From Rhyzopertha dominica (taxonomy: Eukaryota; Arthropoda; Insecta; Coleoptera; Bostrichidae): 64,000 bases of DNA. Positions 28,301-36,900 of the stretch are shown here, piece by piece. Position numbers and translations under genes: made by a program. Location: assembly GCA_025024175.1 (NCBI GenBank), contig QCXZ01000001.1:31986942-32050941 (forward strand). The letters run 5' to 3'. Under the pieces are notes generated by a model, which did no database searches, had not been told where the DNA came from, and was given only the letters and a program-made list of their open reading frames with translations. Position 1 is the stretch's first letter; every line of letters starts with the position of its first letter.

Positions 28301-31300
28301 TGGTGAAATGGATGTGTGGATTATACGAATTAAAAACGGTTTGTATTTCTTCTAGGCCGTGATTTGGTAATATTAAAATAAGGTCATCGACATATTTTTT
28401 AATAAATAATACATTAAAAGTAAGACTGGGTAAACAATTATCCAAGAGATGATCCATCACATACTGGGCCAATATTGGACTAAGTGTCGACCCCATGATA
28501 CAGCCAAAAACTTGTTTGTAAAATGTATTTTCATAAACAAAATAGTTATTGTCAAAAATGAATGATAGCATTTGTAAAAAATAGTTTTTTTACGTTTATT
28601 TATGTCTTCTGTTTTTGGGCATTTGAAATGTGGATCTATTACTTCCCAACGTTCTCCCAGTACTTTAACAGTTAATTCTTTAGATATATTGCCAAAAAGA
28701 TTAACGACGTCCAGTGACACTACTTCATGATTTAGAGGTACTTCTATACCACTTATTGACTCTATAAATTCGAATGTGTTCGTAATATAGTAATTGTTGT
28801 TACGATCGTATGCTTTTGTTAAAATGTCACACAGCAGTTGTGCTAAATGAGTCATAGGATTTTGAATACTCGACACAATAGGCCTAAGTGGAACTCCGGA
28901 TTTGTGGACTTTAGGATTTCCATAAATTTTTGGACTAATGGCATTATAGATTTTTAGTGACTTGGCTTTATCTTGTGTTAGGTGTTGTACTTTTTCAAGT
29001 TGTTTAATAATATCATTACATTTAATTTGGATTGTTGAGGTTGGGTCCTTACTCAAAACTGTGAAACTATTTGTATCTGACAATAAATCCATCATTTTAT
29101 GGTTGTATTGTTCTCTATCTAAAACCACTGTTACTCAACCTTTGTCACTATTAACTACTACTAAATTCTGGTTATTTTTTAGAAAACGTTCTGTTTCTAT
29201 GTAGAGTATGTCTGTGAGATTTTTAGTTTCTTTATTTTTATGGACATATCCTGTAATTATACTGGTTAGTTTTGCTCTATAGAACTCTCTTCTTTCTACG
29301 CTAACAAGATTCAGAAGGTTTTCTATGTCTGACACTAATTTACCTAAATGTACATTTTTAAAATTAGTCCTAAAACTAACTTTTGGCCCAAGGGACAAAA
29401 CAGTTTTCACTTGTTTTGATTTCTAGATTTTACCATTTTTAAAAACTTTATTAAAATATATATTTTGGCGCCTTTCAAAACACCAACAAAGTTCAAATCC
29501 AATGTAATTTACTGTTTAAAATGTAACACTTGTGATAGCATATATGTGGGTCAAACATCTCAGTGGGTAAAGAACAGAATATCATTGCATAAAAGCGATA
29601 TTTCTATGAAAAGAGACCGATGTGCATTAGCCACACATGCGGTCAACAACAACCACACGATAGGTTGGGATGGGGTAAAAATATTAGATACTGAAATTAA
29701 TACCAGTAAAAGGCTAATCTTGGAAATGTACCACATCAACAAAATTAATAATGTAATGAATAAAAAATCGGACACACAACAATTAAGTAGTATATACACA
29801 TATCTGCTATCAAAGGAAATGACATAAAAAAACAAATTAAAATTAATTTATTTGACACGTCATTTATGGTAAAAAAAAACTTATGTTTCGTAAAATAACA
29901 CTGTTGCGCATATTTATAACTTACACATAGCCTCAAATTTCTGTAAGTATATATAAGGTTCCATATAGTTTGTTGTATTAATTAAGTTGAATTGTAGATG
30001 CTCTGAAGAAGAATTTAAATAAATTCGAAAGCTTAGCTAAAGAAAAAGGAATCACTTGGTCTTTAATATAATATAATATAACGTAATATATTATATTACA
30101 ACGTGATTTTGGATGTGATGTTTTAAATTAAGCTGCAGCATCTCAATGTACGAAAACGATATATTGGTAGTAGGTATAATTCATTCACTTTAAAAAAATA
30201 AAAGCCCCGAAATTCGGACCCCATTCGGCCTCACTGACCGCACTTAACCGTTTTCGGATATAACTGAACAATAATAGGTAATCTAGTGCACTGACCTATC
30301 TCAACGTGATGGCAACTATAAATAATACGGAAAATGGGTTTCTTTTAAATAATTGATAAATCGTCAAGCGNTTGGATGTTTGCAATATTCCATAGACATA
30401 CGTATATTTTCGCGTAACTCACACACTATAGTGAAAATTAAAAAAAAAACGAAATCTGTCATTTGTCGCAAAATGATATCAAGTAATATAGGTTTAAGCA
30501 CAGACATCACTTTCGCAACCACGCAGTATAATATTAATATAGCATAATATATGTAGTACAGGGTTTCTATAAATGATTATTGCAACGCAGGCGGCGTTGA
30601 TTTCTGAATTCTTGTGCCGTCTTTTTGTAACTGCTGCCAAGCTACAATATACACGGCGATAGTACTGAAGGTTGCAGATCAATGTCACACGACAGCTCCG
30701 AAATTTGAGCTTTCTGCAACCTTAAAGTTAATTATCCCACAAAACACTACAGAATATGTGGAAAATACACACTCCCAAGCATTTTCTCATATTAGAATAA
30801 GTATATCAAATAATTCAAAAATCAACAGATGACAAGTACATATATACGTCACTTTCCTGAGAGGCGGCAAATTGATTTAATCGATAATTTCCATAAGCGC
30901 CCTGGATGCATGAATCATTTATAAAAACCCTGTGTAATATAAATATTTACAATTCACGATGCTTTAATAATGTTTGTTGATAACGGGAGTTCGCACTCAC
31001 AAGTGATGCTGTTATTTATCGCGCACTTGATGTTATGTTTGTAGGATTGATAGGGTAGGCGGTGTAAAAAAGGGAGTTAATAAAAGTATGCCAGTAAGAA
31101 AATAGATTTTAATTTGTTCTTACTAATCTAAATTGCAAGATTCAAGTACGCAGCACTTAGCGTGCAACCCAACGTGAAGTGAGCGTCGATAACAATGTTT
31201 ATAATTTGATCTCTTGCGGGCTTAGATCAACTAGGCAGATTATATTGTTTTCTCATTATTTGGGTACCACGTACCAAGCTTTCGGAACAATTTGTTCCTT

Positions 31301-32313
31301 AGTAGAGGCTTCTAAATTACAAAATATAACAATAAAAACGTTAAGCAAACTATAAAAATACAAAACTCACCAAATAAGATGTGAGAATACCAACGTCTTA
31401 ATTTATATAGGACAGTACTGCTGATTTCATAGAAAATGTACTGCCTAATATTACAAACAAAATTAATTCTAGAAATCACTCATCCTTGAAGCCCTGAAAT
31501 TTTGTTTACATAAATATATTACATATGATACATATGTGTAAAGGTTTCTCTTATTATTAGCAACACCAGTTCGACTTCTTACCAGTTTTATTATTCTCTC
31601 ATACGTCTGTGTTGCGTGCTTTTTCAGATTTTTCCTCCGGTTTATCGCTTTGTCGCCGGTTCCGAACGACTCTATTTGAGAGAGCTATACTAGGTAAATT
31701 GTGATTGCTTTCCACGAGGCAGCGGTCGTATTTTCAGTTGTTGTCGGCAGCGGGGATTGAACCCGGGACCTTCGATATCGTAGGCGAGCAGGCTAACCCA
31801 CTAACCACGACCGCTGTTACCAGTTTTATCACAAGAATCAAAATATGTTTGTAATTTTAGTCCTATTATGATACTCGGCAAAATATTTACTAATTATTTG
31901 CATCGCTTGATAAGTATGTCCTAATTTAAAAGACTTTAAGGTGGTCATTCTAATTGGAATTTAAAGTAAAGATTGTTTTATCTATGTACCAAGCCCGGTA
32001 ATAGCAAATCGGCCATTCTTATAAACAAATTTTATATTTGTGACATGAAAATCTACCATATTATGACTTTTCCAGCGTTCCACAGGGATTAGAAGACGTA
32101 TCGTCATACCCTACTCTATTCGCAGAACTTATAGCCACCGGCAAGTGGTCAGTCGAAGACCTCAAGAAGCTTGCTGGTTTAAATTTCTTGAGGGTGCTGC
32201 AAGAGGTTGAAAAGGTCAGGGACGATTTCAAGAAAGCCAAAGTATTGCCCTACGAAGACGTTCTGCATCCAAAGCCAAAGGACAACAACTGCAGCTCTCA
32301 AGACAGGGTTTAA
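1114..32313 (+). CDS. Membrane (renal-type) dipeptidase, 3' six exons; 5' end lies outside the window
   Basis: Exons read in one frame with GT-AG borders: 1114-1246, 18057-18207, 18299-18368, 23686-23947, 26973-27048 and 32076-32313 (TAA stop), about 309 residues. The family hydrolyses dipeptides and leukotriene D4 at a two-zinc site and is usually GPI-anchored or secreted. Seen here: FWAAYVPC in the first exon, GVEGGHS with the zinc-bridging Glu, TCNTPWAD, DLSHVS and [10 protein letters not shown] with the two zinc His, and GLGAGYDGI followed by VPQGLEDVS. Human DPEP1 is about 411 aa, so roughly 100 N-terminal residues, including the His-x-Asp zinc ligands, are encoded upstream of base 1. 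No clear hydrophobic C-terminal GPI tail is visible, so a soluble paralogue is possible. Intron 1 in the window is 16.8 kb and full of transposons. The exon 4 acceptor lies directly beside repeat-like sequence. The reading frame looks intact. Confidence 0.93.
1729..1910. repeat. Foldback MITE-like hairpin with 'tacagggtgg' ends
   Basis: Two near-perfect arms surround a short unpaired centre around 1810-1830. The inner arms (about 1771-1805 and 1845-1880) share an identical run built on 'gacggctttatttgaag'. The outer ends read tacagggtgg on the left and ccatcctgta on the right. It lies inside a transcribed intron, so its RNA would form a long hairpin. The ends resemble those of other repeats in this window. 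Confidence 0.7.
1955..2027 (-). repeat. tRNA-derived SINE head (tRNA-like, not a tRNA gene)
   Basis: On the minus strand there is a canonical A box (TAGCTCAGTTGG), a B box (GGGTTCAAATC), and a seven-pair acceptor-like stem GGCTTTG/CAAAGCT. The D arm does not close and the anticodon arm is irregular. A tRNA-derived SINE or decayed tRNA pseudogene is therefore more likely than a working tRNA gene. No SINE tail was confirmed. Confidence 0.45.
3562..4194 (+). pseudogene. GIY-YIG endonuclease domain of a Penelope-like element (frameshifted)
   Basis: The frame runs from a TTG at 3562 to a TGA at 4090-4092 (176 codons; no ATG is needed because the 5' part is missing). It shows the linker CxxC ([13 protein letters not shown]), where VYVG is the YIG-type strand, followed by [18 protein letters not shown] and GHSFDF, as in PLE endonucleases. 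Near 4080-4090 a shift moves the C-terminal part to another frame (MSHIYV... to the TGA at 4192-4194), matching the C-terminal NxxSSIYTYL-type end of the better copy near 27.4 kb. The catalytic core therefore looks conserved but the protein is broken and has no RT. Confidence 0.72.
4547..4578 (+). ncRNA. Hammerhead-ribozyme-like core in the Penelope terminus
   Basis: CTGAAGA at 4547-4553, a stem II made of GGGCC and GGTCC (five pairs including one G-U, loop ACTAATTTAA), then GAAA at 4575-4578. This is the conserved CUGANGA-stem-GAAA core. Stem III is weak and stem I was not resolved, so activity is uncertain. The mirror copy in the other arm is at 3034-3065 on the minus strand. Hammerhead motifs are known in Penelope-like terminal repeats. 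Confidence 0.5.
4768..5485 (+). repeat. Possible LTR of a retroelement
   Basis: The block starts near TGTGAAAAAACCC, contains a strong hairpin (TAGGCAACC...GGTTGCCTA, 4791-4827) and AATAAA-like signals, and is followed by 'tgggaccggcc' (5484) that could be a primer-binding site. A gag-like frame follows downstream. No second LTR was found and the ends do not clearly match TG...CA, so this is a tentative inference. Confidence 0.25.
5700..5945 (+). pseudogene. Unrecognised basic ORF, possible gag remnant
   Basis: An 81-codon frame ending at TGA 5943-5945. It encodes a Lys/Arg-rich, non-membrane protein ([19 protein letters not shown], then [18 protein letters not shown]). I do not recognise the family. 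Its place a few hundred bases after an LTR-like block suggests the N-terminal part of a decayed retroelement gag, but a chance ORF is not excluded. Confidence 0.25.
6905..7075 (+). pseudogene. DDE transposase C-terminal scrap
   Basis: Fragments around 6950-7000, read with a frameshift, give a [14 protein letters not shown] pattern typical of the third catalytic residue region of Tc1/pogo-type transposases, followed by a tail to about 7070. No upstream catalytic Asp motifs were found. Very decayed. Confidence 0.3.
7080..9165. other. Intronic sequence with no recognisable gene
   Basis: AT-rich, with short open frames on both strands but no family motif, splice-consistent exon or obvious repeat structure. 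Part of dipeptidase intron 1. Confidence 0.4.
9170..10165. mobile_element. Putative P-superfamily (THAP) transposon remnant
   Basis: The ends carry inverted 'accgccaaaacgc' motifs (about 9171 and its complement near 10153-10165). Inner sequence on both sides contains 'atgtttacat', also in inverted arrangement. A THAP-like minus-strand fragment lies between them. No target duplication was found. A short non-autonomous or internally deleted element is the best reading. Confidence 0.4.
9796..10029 (-). pseudogene. THAP-domain-like fragment
   Basis: The minus-strand frame contains [13 protein letters not shown], then [10 protein letters not shown] and [10 protein letters not shown]. This resembles the start of a THAP zinc finger (C-x(2-4)-C ... 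F..P.....R..W...R). The second expected Cys is Tyr here and the core Trp is Leu, so zinc binding is probably lost. THAP domains occur in P-element transposases and host DNA-binding proteins. The flanking inverted motifs favour a transposon origin. Confidence 0.38.
11188..11739 (-). pseudogene. Gypsy integrase catalytic core
   Basis: 183 codons. The end of an HHCC zinc finger is visible (CHQCQINK). The DDE core follows: CLDTIGPLP (Asp), [11 protein letters not shown] (Asp) and SIGACERNH (Glu). It would insert the retrotransposon cDNA. The frame is cut before the C-terminal domain, which resumes in other frames down to about 10735. Confidence 0.82.
12254..12634 (-). pseudogene. Gypsy RNase H domain
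   Basis: 126 residues with the Ty3/gypsy RNase H pattern: [19 protein letters not shown] (first catalytic Asp), [26 protein letters not shown] (catalytic Glu) and [14 protein letters not shown] (Asp). The family degrades the RNA strand during reverse transcription. The tail reads into the connection towards integrase but is interrupted. Confidence 0.8.
12979..13070 (+). repeat. Three subterminal direct repeats of the Minos-like element
   Basis: Three copies of a roughly 32-base unit containing 'gggtcataatagttcgg' stand head to tail, and a related sequence sits at the outermost TIR. In IR/DR-type Tc1 elements such repeats bind the transposase. Confidence 0.75.
13194..14253 (+). pseudogene. 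Minos-like transposase, frameshifted, with a 61-bp intron
   Basis: Starts at ATG 13194 ([12 protein letters not shown]) with an HTH region ([21 protein letters not shown]), then [11 protein letters not shown] in another frame. A GT-AG intron of 61 bp (13547-13607) divides GYKFYK from [12 protein letters not shown] residues: WNDESKF (Asp), QHDGTPCHT (Asp), [11 protein letters not shown] (Glu). The C-terminus is [11 protein letters not shown] followed by TAA at 14251-14253. At least four frameshifts or stops prevent a full product. In Tc1 elements this protein cuts and reinserts the transposon at TA. Confidence 0.82.
14544..16320. other. Intronic sequence with no recognisable gene
   Basis: AT-rich. 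Around 15600-15735 it has short runs of 'atcgagaat' and tctcgtctcgtctcgt, a simple-sequence patch. The last part (about 16050-16320) may be the 3' end of a LINE or SINE because it closes with 'caataaagacc' and an (ATT)n tail. Confidence 0.4.
16316..16366 (+). repeat. (ATT)n tract, probable LINE/SINE 3' tail
   Basis: 'aataaagacc' followed by more than a dozen TTA/ATT units. The same arrangement ends the LINE at 42850-42875, and on the minus strand the insert at 41892. It also borders the 3' side of the RT remnant on the minus strand. Confidence 0.55.
16469..17671 (-). mobile_element. Non-LTR retrotransposon RT remnant (RTE-like or related clade)
   Basis: Frames in order on the minus strand: RT start [44 protein letters not shown] (about 17402-17671); then the catalytic [14 protein letters not shown] (YADD-type box at 17122-17133) and [11 protein letters not shown] (16909-17229); then the C-terminal [28 protein letters not shown] and RGRPQKT (16469-16882). 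This is the common insect endonuclease-reverse transcriptase architecture. The 5' endonuclease is missing and frameshifts break the frame, so this is a 5'-truncated dead copy in dipeptidase intron 1. Confidence 0.82.
18369..22900. other. Dipeptidase intron 3, no recognisable gene
   Basis: AT-rich with short ORFs only. An acidic stretch near 21140-21200 on + ([18 protein letters not shown]) could be a transposase remnant, but no catalytic motif follows. The 22250-22560 part is somewhat richer in GC. Confidence 0.4.
22904..23110 (-). repeat. Decayed Penelope-like 3' terminus
   Basis: 'gttaaatccactttattgg' followed by altered copies of the 'aaagcgctttcggctaa...gtcgtcagta' block and the later 'aaagcaacc...caacgtaa' pattern, in the same order as at 38067, 25056 and 63815. 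The hammerhead-like core is degraded. Confidence 0.45.
25056..25440 (-). mobile_element. Penelope-like element 3' terminus (solo fragment)
   Basis: Begins with the aagcgctttcggcta block and continues through caagcaaacttgat, aaagcaacctacatgcaagcaaca and the 'ttctaaagttttcaagtaatttaattttgatgatg' stretch. It runs parallel to the left arm of the copy in NFS1 intron 5. No RT is attached. It carries the best stem-II version of the family's hammerhead-like core. Confidence 0.6.
25063..25089 (-). ncRNA. Hammerhead-ribozyme-like core
   Basis: On the minus strand: CTGACGA (25083-25089), U, stem II GGCTA/TAGCC with loop GTTGT, then GAAA (25063-25066) followed by GCGC. Five uninterrupted pairs with both invariant boxes. 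Stem III would be AGC/GCU with almost no loop, as in short-stem-III hammerheads that act as dimers. Confidence 0.5.
25735..26430 (+). repeat. Degenerate tandem repeat, about five copies, period roughly 120-160 bp
   Basis: The landmark 'gcattttgaggtttgttagtgtc' recurs in diverged form at about 25781, 25941, 26063, 26207 and 26344. Each is followed by 'taaaatctta' and 'ggttgtcagaaataatgttgg'. No coding capacity. A decayed minisatellite in dipeptidase intron 4. Confidence 0.6.
27398..27679 (-). pseudogene. Penelope GIY-YIG endonuclease C-terminus
   Basis: [40 protein letters not shown]..., ending LLSKEMT. The VYVG-type strand and CxxC linker are split off by a frame break near 27680. The same protein segment occurs unbroken on the opposite strand at 29465-29827, differing at only a few residues (G/A, V/A, D/G). 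Confidence 0.8.
28068..29410 (-). pseudogene. Penelope-like reverse transcriptase
   Basis: The N-terminal part begins at 29410 ([15 protein letters not shown]), with SDKG just before a TGA at 29134-29136. Then [36 protein letters not shown] (motif A Asp), [14 protein letters not shown] and [11 protein letters not shown] (catalytic YVDD at 28382-28396), followed by [14 protein letters not shown] and IIRHNGRI-type thumb sequence. This is the telomerase-like RT class of PLEs. A stop and a frameshift near 28460-28570 break an otherwise well-kept sequence. Confidence 0.85.
29465..29827 (+). CDS. Isolated intact GIY-YIG endonuclease ORF in the inverted Penelope arm
   Basis: 120 codons without a stop. 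Zinc-type linker CLKCNTCDS, then [40 protein letters not shown] (His-rich part) and [20 protein letters not shown] (Glu), ending LLSKEMT. It is the 5' inverted partial copy of the minus-strand element and has no RT in its own orientation. It probably is not expressed as a separate gene, but it preserves the reading frame the main copy has lost. Confidence 0.7.
   Translation: MAPFKTPTKFKSNVIYCLKCNTCDSIYVGQTSQWVKNRISLHKSDISMKRDRCALATHAVNNNHTIGWDGVKILDTEINTSKRLILEMYHINKINNVMNKKSDTQQLSSIYTYLLSKEMT
30003..30030 (+). ncRNA. Hammerhead-ribozyme-like core in Penelope arm
   Basis: CTGAAGA (30003-30009), stem II GAATTT/AAATTC (six Watson-Crick pairs, loop AAAT), GAAA (30027-30030), then AGC-TTA-GCT as a possible three-pair stem III followed by A at the cleavage position. 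The opposite arm has the same motif on the minus strand at 27198-27225. Stem I was not resolved. Confidence 0.55.
30557..30935. repeat. Short MITE with 'acagggttt(c/t)tataaatgatt' TIRs
   Basis: The left end acagggtttctataaatg and right end catttataaaaaccctgt are inverted copies around a ~380-bp non-coding body. No transposase. Confidence 0.6.
31735..31820 (-). repeat. tRNA-derived SINE-like segment
   Basis: The minus strand has GTGGTTAGTGGGTTAG (A-box-like) and CCCGGGTTCAATCCCC (B box with T-loop) about 40 bases apart, beginning near AGCGGTCG and ending CGCTGCC. The anticodon arm does not fold into a proper seven-base loop, so a SINE or tRNA pseudogene is favoured. Confidence 0.5.
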
Positions 32314-32356
32314 GAGAACTGTGTGGTGCTCCATAAGACTACTTTAAAAAAAATTA

Positions 32357-32362
32357 AATAAA
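32357..32362 (+). promoter_or_regulatory. Likely polyadenylation signal of the dipeptidase gene
   Basis: AATAAA begins 44 bases after the TAA stop of the dipeptidase. The position and perfect hexamer fit a short 3' UTR. Further AT-rich sequence follows, so alternative sites are possible. Confidence 0.55.
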
Positions 32363-33948
32363 TTGCGCCCAGTGCCAAACGTAGTAAAATTATGTAGGTT
32401 TAATCGCGTATTATAGTAACAAACTTTGAAGGTGCTACTTAATTAGGATAGCTGTTCGAACTGTGAGATATTTAATTATGTGCCGTTTTTGCTTTTTATG
32501 TGGTCTATGTTCCAGAACCCTTGTTTTTTGTGGAATAACAGTTAATTATAAGGTCCTCCACAACACCTTTAGTGTTCACATAATAATTGTAAGTTATATA
32601 AACAAACTTATTCGGCTTATTCTACAGCGAGGAATAGAAAGTACGCTGCAAAGAACTTTCTATTACAGATTGTGTGCAAATGGTACTGTTCTTTAAAGGT
32701 TTTGTTATTAACCACCAAAATTCGCAGTACGTCGTAGCACACAACTATTGCATATTCCAAAATTGTAGACATTCAATCCAATTTCTTTTTTTCCCACAAA
32801 CTGGCAACATAAAATGTATAATAATAGACTACTTCATTAAAAATTGTGTTAATAACATTCATTTTCTGCTTTTTGCGATATAACAATGCTTTTCTTATAA
32901 GCCAACAATAATGTTCCATCAAAACATGAAAAAATACAATTTAAAAATAATTTTTCTAAATATCAGAACACAAATGTGTCTGCAAAGAAGAATATACCAA
33001 CGAGCATCCAAATAAAACAAACTTGAGGATGCTCTTAAAAAATACTGCTATGCATGACATAAACGGAATTATTGATAGGTCGATATTTATGGCCAGTGCC
33101 GCCATTCCTGCAAAACATTGTCCATAAATGTCGTCCACATAAATTTTAAGGTGAATAATAGATATTAGCAATAAAATGTAAATTTGTACAGAACCCTTTT
33201 ATAGGCAGATATGCCGCAAATAAAAAAATCCCCATAATGGTGTATTGTATTTAAGGAAATGTCAAGGAATATGTATTTATATTTTTTGTTTGTTACATAT
33301 ATTATATTTTCCTAAAAGTAAACAACGTCATTTAAAGAAGATCGATACCAAGAAATTGTGAAAAACTAATAGGACCAATTTCTTACAGTTTATAATAACG
33401 ATTATGATAATAATATAATTGTTTCCCTCTGTGTATTTGCTGTTTTATCTCTACTATTAAAACATATCATAGTTTTTAGATTGTAAAGCAATATACGATA
33501 CATTTCTTATTGATTTGGTTACACAACATCCTTTAATAAAGTTTTATAACAGATGACCCACCTTGTTTCTACTTATCCAAAATCGTGCCATTAGAACTAT
33601 AGAAAACGGTAATTATAATTAGTTATGTGACCTCGCCTAGCTTTTTGCGTAGTACCTGCAATCGATTTTTTTAATGTCATTCTTGGCCTATATCCTATAT
33701 CCATTAGGAATATTAAGTATAGTTAAAATTTGATTATACACCCAATACACCAGGAATCATTATTACCGTTATTACTAATTCGTCTACCATTTTAATTTTC
33801 GCGCTGAAAAGGCAACGCACGTGGTTCCTGTGTTGACGTAATCTGTTCTGTTGTCAGTTTCGACAGTTGTTATTTTAAGTCACGGGCATAGATCTCAAGT
33901 ACTCGATTAAGTATAATTTCCGATAAACATTAATTTAATTAGTGAAAC
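32363..33948. other. Intergenic region between dipeptidase and NFS1
   Basis: AT-rich, only chance ORFs. The last few hundred bases before 33949 must hold the NFS1 promoter; I could not assign a TATA box or initiator. Confidence 0.5.
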
Positions 33949-36900
33949 ATGCACCGCTGCATAAACCGCTTGACTTCTTTAGTTTTAAAGCCTTCAGAAA
34001 ATAACTGGCGGGTCCTGTTGTACTACGCAAAGGCAACAATCACTGACGGTAAGAAAAAAATTGAGGTTAACCCACTTCCAACTTTCGAATTTTAGACACG
34101 ATTACGAAACTGAAAATTGAAAATAAGGCTAATGTGGGCCGTCCGTTGTATTTGGACGCACAGGCAACTACACCACTGGTAAACAACAGTTTCACACTGT
34201 CGATTTTAGGTTATTTCGCAATTAACCTCAAACATTGCGAAATTTTAGGACCCCAGGGTTTTGGACGCGATGCTGCCTTATTTAACATCATATTATGGAA
34301 ACCCACATTCTCGGACACACGCATACGGCTGGGNGTCAGAGGCTGCAGTGGAAAAAGCAAGAGCACAAATTGCAAGTCTCATAGGAGCGGACCCAAAAGA
34401 AATCGTATTCACTTCCGGTGCAACAGAAAGCAATAATATTGCAGTAAAAGGTGTCGCAAGGTTTTATGCAAGTAAAAAGAAGCATGTTATCACTACACAA
34501 ACAGTAAGTAGCTGCATTTGCTTAGATTTTCATTCAAGGTTGCCGAAAATTAAACAATTTTAGGAGCACAAGTGCGTCTTAGACTCATGTCGAGCTATAG
34601 AAGCAGAAGGTTTCAAAGTTACGTATCTTCCAGTCAAAAGCAATGGTATTATTAGTTTAGAGGACCTAGAAGAGGCTATAACGCCTGATACCTCGTTAGT
34701 ATCTGTGATGACTGTCAACAATGAGATCGGAGTGAAACAACCTATCTCTGAAATCGGTAGGATGTGCAGGGCAAAAAAAGTGTTTTTTCACACAGATGCT
34801 GCACAGGCTGTGGGAAAAATTCCTTTAGATGTCAATTCGATGAATATTGACTTGATGTCAATTAGTAGACATAAAATATATGGACCAAAAGGTAAGATTC
34901 AGTATACTGAATTCCTTTTATTAAGAAATCACTTTTATCACTCATGATTACACTTCCTCGTTAACATAAGTTTATTTGTAGAAATTTGAAACTGTAAATA
35001 AACATGATAAAAGTGGAATGTGGTATTTTTCTGATAAAGCACAAACACCACTTGGCAAAAATGGAATATTAGTGATCATAGAAAACAACTATTATCAAGG
35101 AATGAATAACAATTCCATAAAAGCAGTTACAAAGAAAGCTATGTAAAAGTCCTTGAATAATGTTAAAATTTAGCAGGCATTAATTTTAAGATCATGTAAT
35201 TTATTGCTTGATAAAATTCCTCACTATTGTACTTCAGAGATTATTTTTAAACTGAAATAAAATATTTTTCATTTAATTATTTTTATAAGGTACGGTGATT
35301 AGGTCAGGACTGGATTAAGCCGTATGGGGCCTATCTGGCAAGATATGCTGTGCCCCCCCCAATACCTCTATATAGGTTGACCGTAACAGTCTACAATAGC
35401 TAATTTTTTTATTTGATATTATAGACTATTGGTTTCAATGGGGAAGTTTCATTAATTTTTGAAAAGAATTTTGTGGTGTGTTTACAAAAAAAACAGTTGA
35501 ATTTCAACTGACCAAAAGGTTAACTACAACTTTGCTTTTTATAATAGTTAACGTTATTATTTAAAGTCCTAGAATTCAACATGAAATATTTTTTGTTTTA
35601 TTTGATGCCCTTAATCGAATGCGCTATAAAAAATGGGGTAGTTCTATTTAAAATAACAAACTTGTAGTTGTAAACACCACAAATTTCCTCTCAAAGATTC
35701 ATGAAACTTTTCCATTTAAATCACTAGTCAACGACATCAAATAAAAATGTTAGCTAGTGTAGACTGTTTCGCAAACAGCAATTATTTAGCATCACATATC
35801 TCAAGAACAAATGATTGTAAGGTTGTGGTATCTTAGCACTTTTTTGTTTAATTCGACAGCCTTAATCAAATGCACTATAAAAAATGCGGTCGTTCTATTT
35901 AAAATAACAAACTTGTAGTAGATATCTCGGTCAGTTAATGTTCAATTGTTTTTTTTGTAAACACCACTAAATTCTCAAAAATTCATAAAACTTTCCTGTT
36001 TAAATCACTAGTCTACGACGTCAAATATAAAAGTTATCTATTGTGGACTGTTACCGTGAACACCCTGTATACCATACAGAAGGTCAGGATTTATATTTTA
36101 TATATTGGAAACATAAATTAAATATAATAATTATGATAAATGTTATGATTTTTAGTTATCAATCTCCAGCTTGATATTGTTTTCTCTAAATGAAACGGAA
36201 AAGCAGCAACTACTGCAATTAATAAAATTACATTGTGTCATTCTATTCTGTATAAATACTCACCTTAATATGTTAAAACAGTTTATTGATACAGTTAAGA
36301 GTTAAAAAATTACAGATGTATTTTAATTTAGAAAATTGTTTAATAAAACAAAAACTAATCAGAATTAATTTTTTTCTCAATGAATTCACACTACTTTGCT
36401 CATTTAACCCGACTTTCTATATCTAATAATAAAAATAAAATTTCAAGCAATGCATCGCATGAAAAATTATTTCCTGTTTATGAAAATCAAGCCTTAAAAT
36501 GTATCATATTTTAATATAAACATTTAGTGATAAAGAAAGTAAAAAAAGTGATACAGTACATGATGAAAATTTGAACAGTTCAAAATTACTTATACTGCCA
36601 AAAATTTTACCCTATTTAAAATATTTGTTTTTTAACATATACTAACAAATAATGTTAAGTTTTATATGTTCATCTTATTGGTTAAAATACATTTAGAACA
36701 GCAATTCATATAGAATATCCTTTGCACATAATTATTTTTAACTTTTGCATAGCTTTTATCGAGAGCGTAGCCTTAAATATTCTTAATTAGATCTATTTTG
36801 ATGTTTTTTATTACTTCATAAATAATATTNNCTAATTCTCGACTACATTTCATGGAGCTGAATAGTTTGCTTTTTGAAACTGAAGGTGTGGGGGCGCTAT

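Larger units (their letters stand above)
27122..30065 (-). mobile_element. Near-full-length Penelope-like element with inverted 5' copy of its 3' half
   Basis: Minus-strand order: inverted partial copy (30065 down to about 29465), RT (29410-28068), linker (27986-27699), GIY-YIG (27679-27398) and 3' UTR to 27122. The outer ~600 bp are reverse complements: both contain the GIY-YIG coding segment and the UTR ending in aagaccaagtgattc. This is a known Penelope layout. It inserted into AT-repeat sequence in dipeptidase intron 5, just 74 bp past exon 5. A few stops and frameshifts are present, so it is inactive or recently dead. Confidence 0.87.

Noticed and set aside
31735..31820. A working tRNA gene on the minus strand
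   Set aside because: The B box is good but there is no regular anticodon stem-loop; more like a SINE head.
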